From assembly GCA_903959175.1 (NCBI GenBank), contig CAJBVW010000101.1, forward strand, positions 1 through 45,721: 45,721 nucleotides of DNA. The letters are read 5' to 3'. The notes beneath the pieces were generated by a model. That model worked only from the letters and a program-made list of their open reading frames with translations. It did not search any database and had not been told where the DNA came from. This DNA comes from an uncultured Pseudomonadota bacterium. Its GTDB lineage: Bacteria > Myxococcota_A > UBA796 > SXON01. Each line of letters opens with the position of its first letter. Position 1 is the first letter of the stretch. Positions 30,262 through 37,911 of the stretch are shown here, one piece after another. The translations under genes were made by a program, and so were the position numbers.

Positions 30262-32058
30262 TCAGTACGCCGTGATCACGCCGTAGGTGATGTCGTCCCC
30301 GTCGCGTACGGCGACCACGACCTCGTCGTCCACGGTGACGTGCACGTCGAGGTCGTCGGCGTCGACCAGGCCGGTGTCGAGCTCGACGCTCGTGTAGCCG
30401 GACGCCGGCTCGCCCCAGTAGAGCCACACCCGCGCGCCGTCGATGTAGACGACGTACAGCCGGCCGCGGCTGTCCATCGCGACGTCGACCTGCGAGGCGT
30501 CCGCCGCGGGGAGCACCTCGGCGTCGGGGTACTTGTAGGTGTAGACGCCGTCCGAACCCTCGGCGGCGGCGATGACGATCTCGCCGTCCTGCAGCAGGGT
30601 CTCGATGTCGTAGGCGTTCCAGCCCGTGAGTACGCCGGAGTACGAGAGGCCCGCGGAGTCACTGTAGGTGTAGGTGCCGAGGGTGCCGGCGCTCCGGAAG
30701 CTCGCGAGCAGCCACGAGGAGGAGGGGAGCGCGCCGCAGGTGTCGGACAGGACGTTCGCGCGCTCGTAGCCGAAGGCGAGGCCGTTCGCGAGCTCGGCCC
30801 GGGAGCCGTGCACCCAGGTGAGGTAGCCGCCGCCGCTGTCGCAGCCGACGACGTGCAGGCGGCCGTCGGTGTCCTCGATGAGTTCGACGTCGTCGAAGGT
30901 CTGCGAGGTGCTGCGGGAGACGCCGGTGTTGCCCCAGGCGCTCGTCGCGAGCGCGTAGCCGTCCCCGAGGAGGTAGCGCGTGCCGCCGTAGTGGAGCCCG
31001 TAGGCCCACATCCAGTGGTCGTCGTCCGCCCAGAAGTCGACGCCGCTGTCGAACGAGTAGCCGGAGCCCCACTCCCACCAGGTGTCGGAGGCGGGGCCGG
31101 AGCGCAGATCGCTCGTGGCGAGGAGCTGCATGCCCGCCGCCGTCGTGAGCGGGGTGCCGCTGTAGCGCATGCCGTCCGCCAGCCAGGTGACGAGGACGTA
31201 GCCTGTCATCTCGCCGATGCGCGGCCCCTGGGTGTCGGTGCTGCCGAAGGTGTCGAGGGTCTGGAAGCGGGGGCGGTCGGCGTCGCCGTCGCAGTCGCCG
31301 TCCACGCCGTCGTCGAGGGTCTCGGCGCCGCTGGGGTTCACGGCGGCGTCCGTGTCGTCGCAGTCCTCGCCGCCGCCCGAGGGGGCGAGCGTGCCGTCGC
31401 CGTCCTGATCGTAGTCCTCGCCGCCGTCGCAGCCCTCGTCCACGCCGTCGTACCAGACCTCGGTGGCGCCGGGGTGGGACGCCGCGTTCGTGTCGTCGCA
31501 GTCCGCCCCGCCGGAGGCCTCGGCGACGAAGCCGTCGCCGTCCTGGTCGGTGTCGTTGCCGTCGCAGTCCTGGTCGGCCCCGTCGTACCAGACCTCCGCC
31601 GCGGCGGGGTTCACGGCGGCGTCGGTGTCGTCACAGTCGTCGCCGCCGACGGCGGGAGAGGCGTAGCCGTCGAGGTCCTGGTCGGTGTCGTTGCCGTCGC
31701 AGTCCTGGTCGATGCCGTCGTACCAGATCTCTTCGGCGCCGGGGTAGACGCGGCGGTCGTCGTCGTCGCAGTCGTCGGCGTCCCAGGAGCCGTCGCGATC
31801 GGCGTCGTAGGGGCCGGTGTCGTAGGGGCCGGTGTCGGGCGGGTCGGTGTCACCGGGATCGGTGCTCGTGTCACCGGGGTCGGTGTCACCGGGGTCGGTG
31901 TCCGTGTCCGCCGGGTCGGTGTCGTCCGTGTCCGCGGCGTCCGTGTCCGTGTCGGCGTCCGCCGAGTCGGGTGCCCCCGTGTCGCCGAGGGACGGCTTCT
32001 GGTCGACGGGGCCCACGAAGGACTCGCTGCAACCGGTCATCGCGAGGAGGAGGAACAT
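30262..32058 (-). CDS. MopE-repeat calcium/metal-binding lipoprotein
   Basis: A 598-residue lipoprotein: MFLLLAMTGC carries the lipobox with Cys10. Residues about 20-84 are an Asp/Thr low-complexity spacer (TDTDPGDTDPGD type). Four tandem MopE-like metal-binding repeats follow to about residue 265, each with a D-x-D-x-DG loop, a DCDD-type patch, an Asn-Pro and a (W/L)-x-DG-x-D-x-DCDG close. The remaining 330 residues look like a repeated beta-structure (possible propeller) rich in Tyr, Trp and Gly with WADDDHWMWAYGLHYGG near 345-361. Such proteins are cell-surface and common in Myxococcota. The ATG is preceded by TATACT with 9-nt spacing. Confidence 0.87.
   Translation of the reverse strand: MFLLLAMTGCSESFVGPVDQKPSLGDTGAPDSADADTDTDAADTDDTDPADTDTDPGDTDPGDTSTDPGDTDPPDTGPYDTGPYDADRDGSWDADDCDDDDRRVYPGAEEIWYDGIDQDCDGNDTDQDLDGYASPAVGGDDCDDTDAAVNPAAAEVWYDGADQDCDGNDTDQDGDGFVAEASGGADCDDTNAASHPGATEVWYDGVDEGCDGGEDYDQDGDGTLAPSGGGEDCDDTDAAVNPSGAETLDDGVDGDCDGDADRPRFQTLDTFGSTDTQGPRIGEMTGYVLVTWLADGMRYSGTPLTTAAGMQLLATSDLRSGPASDTWWEWGSGYSFDSGVDFWADDDHWMWAYGLHYGGTRYLLGDGYALATSAWGNTGVSRSTSQTFDDVELIEDTDGRLHVVGCDSGGGYLTWVHGSRAELANGLAFGYERANVLSDTCGALPSSSWLLASFRSAGTLGTYTYSDSAGLSYSGVLTGWNAYDIETLLQDGEIVIAAAEGSDGVYTYKYPDAEVLPAADASQVDVAMDSRGRLYVVYIDGARVWLYWGEPASGYTSVELDTGLVDADDLDVHVTVDDEVVVAVRDGDDITYGVITAY
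31251..31806 (-). repeat. Tandem MopE-type repeats, four coding units
   Basis: Four imperfect units encode DxDxDG plus DCDD plus VWYDG-type sequences. Near-identical stretches recur at DNA level, for example around 31545-31580 and 31675-31710. The similarity is in-frame and coding, so this is protein repeat expansion rather than a CRISPR or mobile repeat. Confidence 0.85.
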
Positions 32059-32067
32059 CAGGCGCTC

Positions 32068-32073
32068 AGTATA
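32068..32073 (-). promoter_or_regulatory. Candidate -10 box TATACT upstream of MopE lipoprotein
   Basis: On the minus strand GGGTATACTGAGCGCCTG runs into ATG 32058; the hexamer ends 9 nt before it and differs from TATAAT at one position. No -35 is obvious. Confidence 0.55.
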
Positions 32074-32104
32074 CCCGGCTACGGGCCAGAGCCGGCGTCG
32101 CGCC

Positions 32105-34069
32105 TCAGACGTCGACCTCTTCGACCTCGTTCGCGTTCTCCATGATCTCGCGGAAGCGCGGCGCGGCGTCGCGGCCCATCAGATCGGAGATGGTCTGCTC
32201 GGTGCTGACGCGCTCGCCGTCCGGGATGGTCACCTGGAGCAGGCGGCGCTTCTTGGGGTCGAGCGTGGTGTCGTACAGCATCTTCGCCGACATCTCGCCG
32301 AGGCCCTTGAATCGGGTGATCTCGGGGTTGGCGCGCGGGGGCAGGCGCTTGATGATGCGGGCGCGGTCGGCCTCGTCGCGGGCCCACCAGGTCTGCTGCC
32401 CCACGTCGATGCGGAACAGCGGCGGCTGGGCGATGTAGAGCCAGCCGCCGTCGATGAGCTTCGGCATGTAGCGGTAGAAGAAGGTCAGCATCAACGTGGT
32501 GATGTGGTGACCGTCGCTGTCGGCGTCCATCAGCAGGATGATCTTGTGGTAGCGCAGGCGGGAGGCGTCGAAGTCCTTGCCGATGCCCGTGCCGAGCGCG
32601 CTCACGATGTTGGAGAGCTCCTGGTTCTCGAGCACCTTCGACAGCGTGGCCTGCTCCGCGTTGAGCACCTTGCCGCGGAGCGGCAGGATCGCCTGTGTGT
32701 CGCGATCGCGGCCCTGTTTGGCGGAGCCGCCTGCGGAGTCGCCCTCGACGATGAAGAGCTCGCCCTTCGTGGGGTCCGAGCTGGAACAATCGGAGAGCTT
32801 GCCCGGGAGGTTCAGGCGGTTGTTGACCGCGGACTTCCGACGGACCTGATCCTCTGCGCCGCGGGCGGCCATGCGTGCCCGCGCCGCCTGGATGACGCGG
32901 GTGACCACCACGTCCGCGATGGTGCGGTTCGTGTTGAGGTACTGCTCGAGCGCCGTGCGGATCGCGCCCTCGATCGGGGCCTTGATCTCGGGGTTGTTGA
33001 GCTTGTCCTTGGTCTGACCCTGGAACTGGGGCTCGGCGAGGAAGATGGACGTGACGGCGACGAGGCCCTCGCGGATGTCGTCCGCGGTGAGGGTGATGCC
33101 GCGGGGGCAGAGCTCGTGGGTGTCGATGTAGGTGCGGAGGGCCTTGGTGACTCCGTCGCGCGTGGCGGCCTCGTGCGTGCCGCCGCCGCCGGTGGGGATG
33201 CCGTTCGCGAAGCTGGCGAAGAGCTCGCGGTTGGCGTCCGTCCACGCGAGGGCGACCTCGAACTTGACCGTGGGAGCTCCGGGAGACCGCTGGGCGCCGT
33301 CGACGCTCGTCTCCTTCTCGAACCAGAACGTCTGCATCATCGGCGCGCGCGCGTTCTTCTTGCAGAGCGCGGCGACGTAGTCCCGGATGCCGCCTTCGGC
33401 CTTGAACTCCTCGTTGGTGCCGCGGCCCTCATCCTTGAAGACGATGCGGAGGCCGCGGTGGATGTAGGAGGAGATCTCGAGGCGCTCGCGCACGACCTCG
33501 GGATCGAAGGCGAGCTCGCCGAAGATCTCGGGGTCGGGGCGGAACTTGATGGTCGTGCCGCTGCCGCGGGCGTCCCCCATCCGTTGCACGGGGGCGCGGG
33601 GCTTGCCGCGCCGGTAGGACTGGCGCCATTCGCCGCCCTCCCGCTTGACGGTGGCGACGAGCTCCTCGGTGAGGGCGTTCACGACGGAGCTGCCGACGCC
33701 GTGCAGGCCACCAGAGGCCTTGTAGCTGGCGTTGTCGAACTTTCCGCCGGCCCCGAGCTCGGTGAGCACGACCTCGAGCGTGGAGCGGCCGGTGGCGTGC
33801 ATCCCGACGGGGATGCCGCGCCCGTTGTCGGTCACGGTGGCGGAGCGACCGTCGGCATGCAGGATCACCTGGATGGTGGTCGCGTGGCCGTTCATCGCCT
33901 CGTCGACGGCGTTGTCCACGATCTCCCAGAGGAGGTGGTGGTAGCCGCCGGAGTCGGTACCGCCGATGTACATCGCCGGGCGCTTGCGGACGTGGTCGAT
34001 GCCCTGGAGGAGCTTGATCGACTTGTCGTCGTAGGTCGTGGGGGTCGTGGGGGTCGTGGGGGTCGCCAT
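32105..34069 (-). CDS. parE: DNA topoisomerase IV subunit B (GyrB/ParE family)
   Basis: A 654-residue type IIA topoisomerase ATPase subunit. The GHKL ATP site shows EIVDNAVDEA (Glu49, Asn53), a GRGIPVG motif and GLHGVGSSVVNAL. The TOPRIM domain shows IVEGDSAGGSAKQGRDR, LRGKVLN and MDADSDGHHI. The size is that of ParE rather than enterobacterial GyrB (about 800). The N-terminus MATPTTPTTPTT comes from a triplicated 9-bp repeat and is not conserved in the family. ATG directly follows the parC TAA, so the subunits are coupled. Gyrase versus topoisomerase IV is judged from the partner's missing GyrA box; some bacteria use one enzyme for both. Confidence 0.9.
   Translation of the reverse strand: MATPTTPTTPTTYDDKSIKLLQGIDHVRKRPAMYIGGTDSGGYHHLLWEIVDNAVDEAMNGHATTIQVILHADGRSATVTDNGRGIPVGMHATGRSTLEVVLTELGAGGKFDNASYKASGGLHGVGSSVVNALTEELVATVKREGGEWRQSYRRGKPRAPVQRMGDARGSGTTIKFRPDPEIFGELAFDPEVVRERLEISSYIHRGLRIVFKDEGRGTNEEFKAEGGIRDYVAALCKKNARAPMMQTFWFEKETSVDGAQRSPGAPTVKFEVALAWTDANRELFASFANGIPTGGGGTHEAATRDGVTKALRTYIDTHELCPRGITLTADDIREGLVAVTSIFLAEPQFQGQTKDKLNNPEIKAPIEGAIRTALEQYLNTNRTIADVVVTRVIQAARARMAARGAEDQVRRKSAVNNRLNLPGKLSDCSSSDPTKGELFIVEGDSAGGSAKQGRDRDTQAILPLRGKVLNAEQATLSKVLENQELSNIVSALGTGIGKDFDASRLRYHKIILLMDADSDGHHITTLMLTFFYRYMPKLIDGGWLYIAQPPLFRIDVGQQTWWARDEADRARIIKRLPPRANPEITRFKGLGEMSAKMLYDTTLDPKKRRLLQVTIPDGERVSTEQTISDLMGRDAAPRFREIMENANEVEEVDV
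34035..34061. repeat. Three 9-bp repeats encoding the parE N-terminus
   Basis: GTCGTGGGG occurs three times back to back, giving the repeated Thr-Pro-Thr at the ParE N-terminus. Copy number could vary without frameshift because the unit is nine bases. Confidence 0.85.
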
Positions 34070-36409
34070 TTAGGCCTCGCCTTCCGTCACGCGGGGCGCG
34101 TCGAGACGGACCTCGGGCGAGCGCTTCCACAGCGCGAAGTTCCCCCGCTTGAACAGCGGGTGTCCGCGGCCCGCGCGCGGGCCCTCGAACTTGTTGGGGC
34201 GCACGATCTCCTCGCGCCCGAGGGCGGTCACGACGGTGGGGCCGCCCATGGCGTCCGTCGTGAGCTCCCAGGCAAAGACGCGGTCGGTCTCCTTGAGCTT
34301 GATCGCGAAGACGCCCTTGCCCGCGGCGCGGATCACGGGGACCTCCCACACGCCGAAGGTCAGCACGCTGCCCTCGAACGACGCGATGCAGACGTCTTCG
34401 TTTCCGCCGGAGGCGTAGGCAGCCACGACCTCGTCGGCGCCTTCGTCCTCCAGGCGCATGAAGCCGCGCCCGGTCTTCTTGGAGATCTCGGCGTGCAGCG
34501 TGAGCGGGGTCCGCACGATGCGGCCCTGGCGGCTCACGGCGACGAGGTACGGCGGGGCGGGGGACTCGTCCGTCGCGTCGGCGACGAGCTTGGGGTCGGG
34601 GGGGGGCAGGTTGCGGGGATCGTTGCTGATCACACCGATGATCTGCTCGTTGTCGACGAAGGTGAAGTGCCGCTGGACGGGCTCGCCGTGGCCGGTGGTG
34701 GGCGTGATGGCGTCCACCCGGAGCACGTAGGCGGTGCCCTTGTTGGACAGGAGCGTCACGGTCGAGAGCGTGGTCGCGCGGAAGATCCACCCGATGGTGT
34801 CCCCCTCGCGGACGCGCACCTTGTCGATGCCCGTGACCGTGCCCTGACGCTTGATCCAACCACCGCGCGTGACGACGACGATCGTGTCCTCCGCGACGAT
34901 GTAGCTCTGTTCGTCGTAGGCGATCACCGGCACGTCCGCCGCGATGGCGGTGCGCCGGGCCTGGCCGTGCTGCTTCTTGATGTCGACGAGCTCGGCCTGC
35001 ACGACCGCCCAGAGGGCCTCCTTGCTCCCGAGGATGCCCTCGATCCGCTCGGCGGCGGCGCGCTTTTCGGCGAGCTCCTCCCGGATGATGTTGATCTCGA
35101 GGCGGGCGAGCCGGTACAGCTTGAGCTCGAGGATGGCCTCGACCTGCACGTCGTCCAGGCCGAAGCGGTCCATCAGGCGCTCGGCGGCGTCCCGCTTTCC
35201 CTCGCTCGCGCGGATGATGCGGATGATCTCGTCGAGGATGTCGAAGATCTTCGCGAAGCCGTCGAGGACGTGGATCCGCTCGCGGAGCTGGGCGAGCTCG
35301 TGGCCGAGCCGGCGCTGCACCGTGGCGTGCCGGAACTTCAGCCACTCCTCGAGGATCTCCTTGAGGTTCAGGCGCCGGGGCGCGCCGACCTCGGGGTTGT
35401 CCGTGGGGACGAGGCAGGTGAGGTTGACGTTGAACTGCGTCTGGAGCGCGGTGTGCTTGAAGAGGAACGCCATCGCGGCGGGGGCGTCCTCCGGGGCGCG
35501 GAGCTCGAGGACGACGCGCACGTCGGTCGTCGACTCGTCCCGCACGTCCACCAGCTGCGGACACTTCTTCTCGCGGATGATCTCGCCGATCTTCTCGACG
35601 AGCTGCGCCTTGACGACGGCGTACGGCACGCTGGTCACGATGACGTAGTGCTTGCGGCCCTTCTGCTCGGTCTCCCAGGTGCCGCGCACGCGGATGGGGC
35701 CCTGCCCGTCCTCGTAGACCTGCTGGATCTCGTCGGCGCCAGAGATGATCTCGCCGTACGTCGGGAAGTCGGGGGCGCGGACCTTCTTGCAGAGCTCGGC
35801 GATCGTGGCGTCAGGCTTGACGATGAGGAGGAGGCAGGCGTCGATGATCTCGCGCAGGTTGTGCGGCGGGATGCGCGTGGCCATGCCGACGGCGATGCCC
35901 TCTGTGCCGTTGACGAGCAGGTGCGGGAACTGGGCCGGCAGGACGATGGGCTCGGAGTGCTGGCCGTCGAACGTGGGGCGGAAGTCGACCGTGCGCTGCT
36001 TGATCTCGGCGAGGAGCTCCATCGCGATGGGCTGGAGCCGGGCCTCGGTGTAGCGGTAGGCGGCGGCGTTGTCCCCGTCAATGCTGCCGAAGTTTCCCTG
36101 CCCGTCCACCAGGGGGTGGAGGAGCGAGAAGTCCTGTGCCATGCGCACGAGCGCCTCGTAGACCGAGGAGTCGCCGTGGGGGTGGTACTTCCCGAGCACC
36201 TCGCCGACGATGGCCGCGCACTTCTTGTAGCGGGCTTCGGGCGTCAGGTGGAGGTTGTTGAACATCGCGTAGAGGATGCGACGTTGGACCGGCTTTAGCC
36301 CGTCACGCACGTCGGGTAGCGCGCGCGAGGTGATGACCGAGACCGCATAGTTGAGGTACCGGCGGCGCGCGGCTTCGCGCAGCGCGACCGGCGTGGAGAG
36401 GATGTCCAT
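34070..36409 (-). CDS. parC: DNA topoisomerase IV subunit A (GyrA/ParC family)
   Basis: A 779-residue type IIA topoisomerase breakage-reunion subunit. The active-site tyrosine is Tyr120 in [10 protein letters not shown]. The quinolone-resistance region reads [17 protein letters not shown] with Ser and Glu at the usual drug-contact positions (wild-type-like). The C-terminal domain has several beta-pinwheel blades ([47 protein letters not shown]), but no QRRGGKG GyrA box, which favours topoisomerase IV. ATG 36409 matches the family start [21 protein letters not shown]. It is first in a parC-parE pair with TAA/ATG abutting. Confidence 0.92.
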   Translation of the reverse strand: MDILSTPVALREAARRRYLNYAVSVITSRALPDVRDGLKPVQRRILYAMFNNLHLTPEARYKKCAAIVGEVLGKYHPHGDSSVYEALVRMAQDFSLLHPLVDGQGNFGSIDGDNAAAYRYTEARLQPIAMELLAEIKQRTVDFRPTFDGQHSEPIVLPAQFPHLLVNGTEGIAVGMATRIPPHNLREIIDACLLLIVKPDATIAELCKKVRAPDFPTYGEIISGADEIQQVYEDGQGPIRVRGTWETEQKGRKHYVIVTSVPYAVVKAQLVEKIGEIIREKKCPQLVDVRDESTTDVRVVLELRAPEDAPAAMAFLFKHTALQTQFNVNLTCLVPTDNPEVGAPRRLNLKEILEEWLKFRHATVQRRLGHELAQLRERIHVLDGFAKIFDILDEIIRIIRASEGKRDAAERLMDRFGLDDVQVEAILELKLYRLARLEINIIREELAEKRAAAERIEGILGSKEALWAVVQAELVDIKKQHGQARRTAIAADVPVIAYDEQSYIVAEDTIVVVTRGGWIKRQGTVTGIDKVRVREGDTIGWIFRATTLSTVTLLSNKGTAYVLRVDAITPTTGHGEPVQRHFTFVDNEQIIGVISNDPRNLPPPDPKLVADATDESPAPPYLVAVSRQGRIVRTPLTLHAEISKKTGRGFMRLEDEGADEVVAAYASGGNEDVCIASFEGSVLTFGVWEVPVIRAAGKGVFAIKLKETDRVFAWELTTDAMGGPTVVTALGREEIVRPNKFEGPRAGRGHPLFKRGNFALWKRSPEVRLDAPRVTEGEA

Positions 36410-36490
36410 TCGCGCGCTCGGGGGGTCGCTGGAGGGGGAGGCGGAGAGGGGAAGTCTGGGGGAAACGGGCGGGTGCGCCGATATAGCACA
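36410..36490 (-). promoter_or_regulatory. parC promoter region and pyrimidine-rich leader
   Basis: On the minus strand TGTGCTATATC provides a TATATC -10 candidate (36485-36480), and about 65 nt of C/T-rich leader follow before ATG 36409 with no Shine-Dalgarno. A -35 is not clear. The C-rich, G-poor composition would suit a Rho-utilisation or S1-binding segment, by inference. Confidence 0.4.
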
Positions 36491-36504
36491 CATGGTGACG
36501 CGGG

Positions 36505-36720
36505 CTACGCCCTTCCCGCGACCAGCAGCGTGAGCAAGCCGACGACGCCGATGAGGAGCAGCGCGACCAGGACGGCGGTGGTGGTGCTGATCGGGAGCTC
36601 CGGGAGGAACACGCGCCCGAACACGACCACCACGGCGAGGGTGAGCAGGAGGAGCGCGGTGATGCTCCCCGCGAGCACCTCGTCGGGGGACCATCCCCAC
36701 CGGCCACGGCGATCGTCCAT
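36505..36720 (-). CDS. Small two-helix membrane protein
   Basis: A 71-residue protein with a charged start ([14 protein letters not shown]) and two hydrophobic helices at about 16-38 and 46-68. I recognise no family. The identical TAGCTT hexamer and 6-nt spacing seen before the glycosyltransferase gene precede its ATG, supporting a real leaderless gene. It lies between parC and asd on the same strand. Confidence 0.65.
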   Translation of the reverse strand: MDDRRGRWGWSPDEVLAGSITALLLLTLAVVVVFGRVFLPELPISTTTAVLVALLLIGVVGLLTLLVAGRA

Positions 36721-36726
36721 CGGACG

Positions 36727-36732
36727 AAGCTA
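36727..36732 (-). promoter_or_regulatory. Candidate -10 box TAGCTT for small membrane gene
   Basis: On the minus strand GGCTAGCTT ends 6 nt before ATG 36720. Confidence 0.45.
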
Positions 36733-36753
36733 GCCACGCCGGGGCGGGCCGCG

Positions 36754-37788
36754 TCAGCCGGCGATGAGGCCCATGCGGTGGAGCAGCTCGGCGTTGGCGA
36801 TCGCGCCCCCGGCGGCGCCGCGGATGGCGTTGTGCGCGAGCGCGAAGAGCTTGATGCCCATGACCTCGCAGGCCTCGACCCGCCCGACCGTGATCGCCAT
36901 GCCGCCGCCGGCCATCGCGTCGGTGCGCGGCGTGGGGCGGTCGCGGCGTTCGGTGAGGCGGAGGAGCGGGCGCGGGGAGGAGGGGAGCTCGTAGGGGGCC
37001 ACGTAGTCGCGGAGGGCCTCGACGACGTCGGCCGGGGAGGGGTTGCCGGTGAGGCGGATCTGGGCGGCGATGAGGTGGCCGTCCGTCACCGGGACGCGGA
37101 CGCACCGGGCCGAGATCGGGAAGGTGGCGGGCGCGATGCCGCCGCCGACGAGGGTGCCGAGGATCTTCTTCGGCTCCTCCGAGACCTTCTCCTCCTCGTC
37201 GCCGGGGTGCGGGTGGACGTTCCCGAGCATGTCCCACGCGCTCTCGCCGGGGTAGCCGGCGCCGGACACGGCCTGGTAGCTGGCGCAGGTGACGGCCTCG
37301 ACGCCAAAGCGGTCGTGGAGGGGCCGGAGCGCGACGACCAGCGGGATGCAGGTACAATTGGGGTTGGTGACGATGACGCCGCGGCCGGCCGAGAGCGCGG
37401 CGTGCACGAGGCCGACGTGGTCGGGGTTGACCTCTGGGATGAGGAGGGGCACGCCCTCGTCCATCCGGTAGGCGCTCGCGTTGGAGATGACGAGGTGCCC
37501 GGCGTCCCGGAACGCGGCCTCGATGCCGACGGCGGCGCCCTTGTCGAGCGCGGAGAACACCACCTTCGAGCGGATCGTGCCCGGCTCGCACGCGACGACG
37601 ACGCGGTCCTGGAGGAGGGGCTCGCTGTCGAGGCGCCACGGGGCGGCGTCCCCGTAGCGTTTGCCGACGGAGCGGTCGGACGCGGCGAGCTCGGCCACGC
37701 GGAAGAGCGGGTGGCGGTCGAGGAGCTCTACGAAGCGCTGACCGACCATGCCGGTGGCGCCGAGGATGGCGACGTCGATGCGGGACAT
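36754..37788 (-). CDS. asd: Aspartate-semialdehyde dehydrogenase
   Basis: A 344-residue enzyme reducing beta-aspartyl phosphate to aspartate semialdehyde with NADPH, at the branch to lysine/diaminopimelate, threonine and methionine. The Rossmann loop is [12 protein letters not shown] (residues 8-19). The catalytic cysteine is Cys145 in [10 protein letters not shown], which with the overall sequence fits the archaeal/fungal-type branch rather than the E. coli type. A later [13 protein letters not shown] and the substrate-binding [11 protein letters not shown] are also seen. ATG 37788 matches the family start. A GGTTAGACG -10-like element ends 7 nt upstream. Confidence 0.95.
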   Translation of the reverse strand: MSRIDVAILGATGMVGQRFVELLDRHPLFRVAELAASDRSVGKRYGDAAPWRLDSEPLLQDRVVVACEPGTIRSKVVFSALDKGAAVGIEAAFRDAGHLVISNASAYRMDEGVPLLIPEVNPDHVGLVHAALSAGRGVIVTNPNCTCIPLVVALRPLHDRFGVEAVTCASYQAVSGAGYPGESAWDMLGNVHPHPGDEEEKVSEEPKKILGTLVGGGIAPATFPISARCVRVPVTDGHLIAAQIRLTGNPSPADVVEALRDYVAPYELPSSPRPLLRLTERRDRPTPRTDAMAGGGMAITVGRVEACEVMGIKLFALAHNAIRGAAGGAIANAELLHRMGLIAG

Positions 37789-37795
37789 GGGGCGG

Positions 37796-37801
37796 CGTCT
37801 A
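37796..37801 (-). promoter_or_regulatory. Candidate -10 box TAGACG upstream of asd
   Basis: On the minus strand GGTTAGACG ends 7 nt before ATG 37788, the same element as at murG. Confidence 0.5.
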
Positions 37802-37817
37802 ACCTCCGGGGGGCGTT

Positions 37818-37840
37818 GCGGGGGGGGGGGCACCCCCCGC
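37818..37840. repeat. G-run inverted repeat in the asd/GH57 divergent region
   Basis: GCG followed by a run of G (11 in total from 37820), then CA, then CCCCCCGC, can fold into a GC-only hairpin (GCGGGGGG with CCCCCCGC). It lies between two divergent starts, so it is not a terminator for either gene. A longer imperfect inverted repeat (GGCCGGC near 37843 and GCCGGCC near 37864) follows directly. Confidence 0.6.
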
Positions 37841-37898
37841 ACGGCCGGCGGTCGCGCAGCGGCGGCCGGCCCCCGATGCGCGCGCGGCGGGAGGGGGC

Positions 37899-37904
37899 TA
37901 TCCG
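37899..37904 (+). promoter_or_regulatory. Candidate -10 box TATCCG, leaderless start for GH57 gene
   Basis: GCTATCCG ends 7 nt before ATG 37912. A GGGAGGGG run between could also act as a very close Shine-Dalgarno. Confidence 0.4.
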
Positions 37905-37911
37905 GGAGGGG

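Noticed and set aside
31251-31806. Direct repeats within the MopE gene as a possible mobile or CRISPR repeat
   Set aside because: They are in-frame and encode MopE-type metal-binding units.
31832-36298. A plus-strand open frame of nearly 1,500 codons antisense to the MopE gene and parCE
   Set aside because: GC-rich DNA leaves antisense frames open. The product is a Val/Asp/Gly/Arg-rich composition without any domain, while the minus strand encodes unmistakable topoisomerase subunits.
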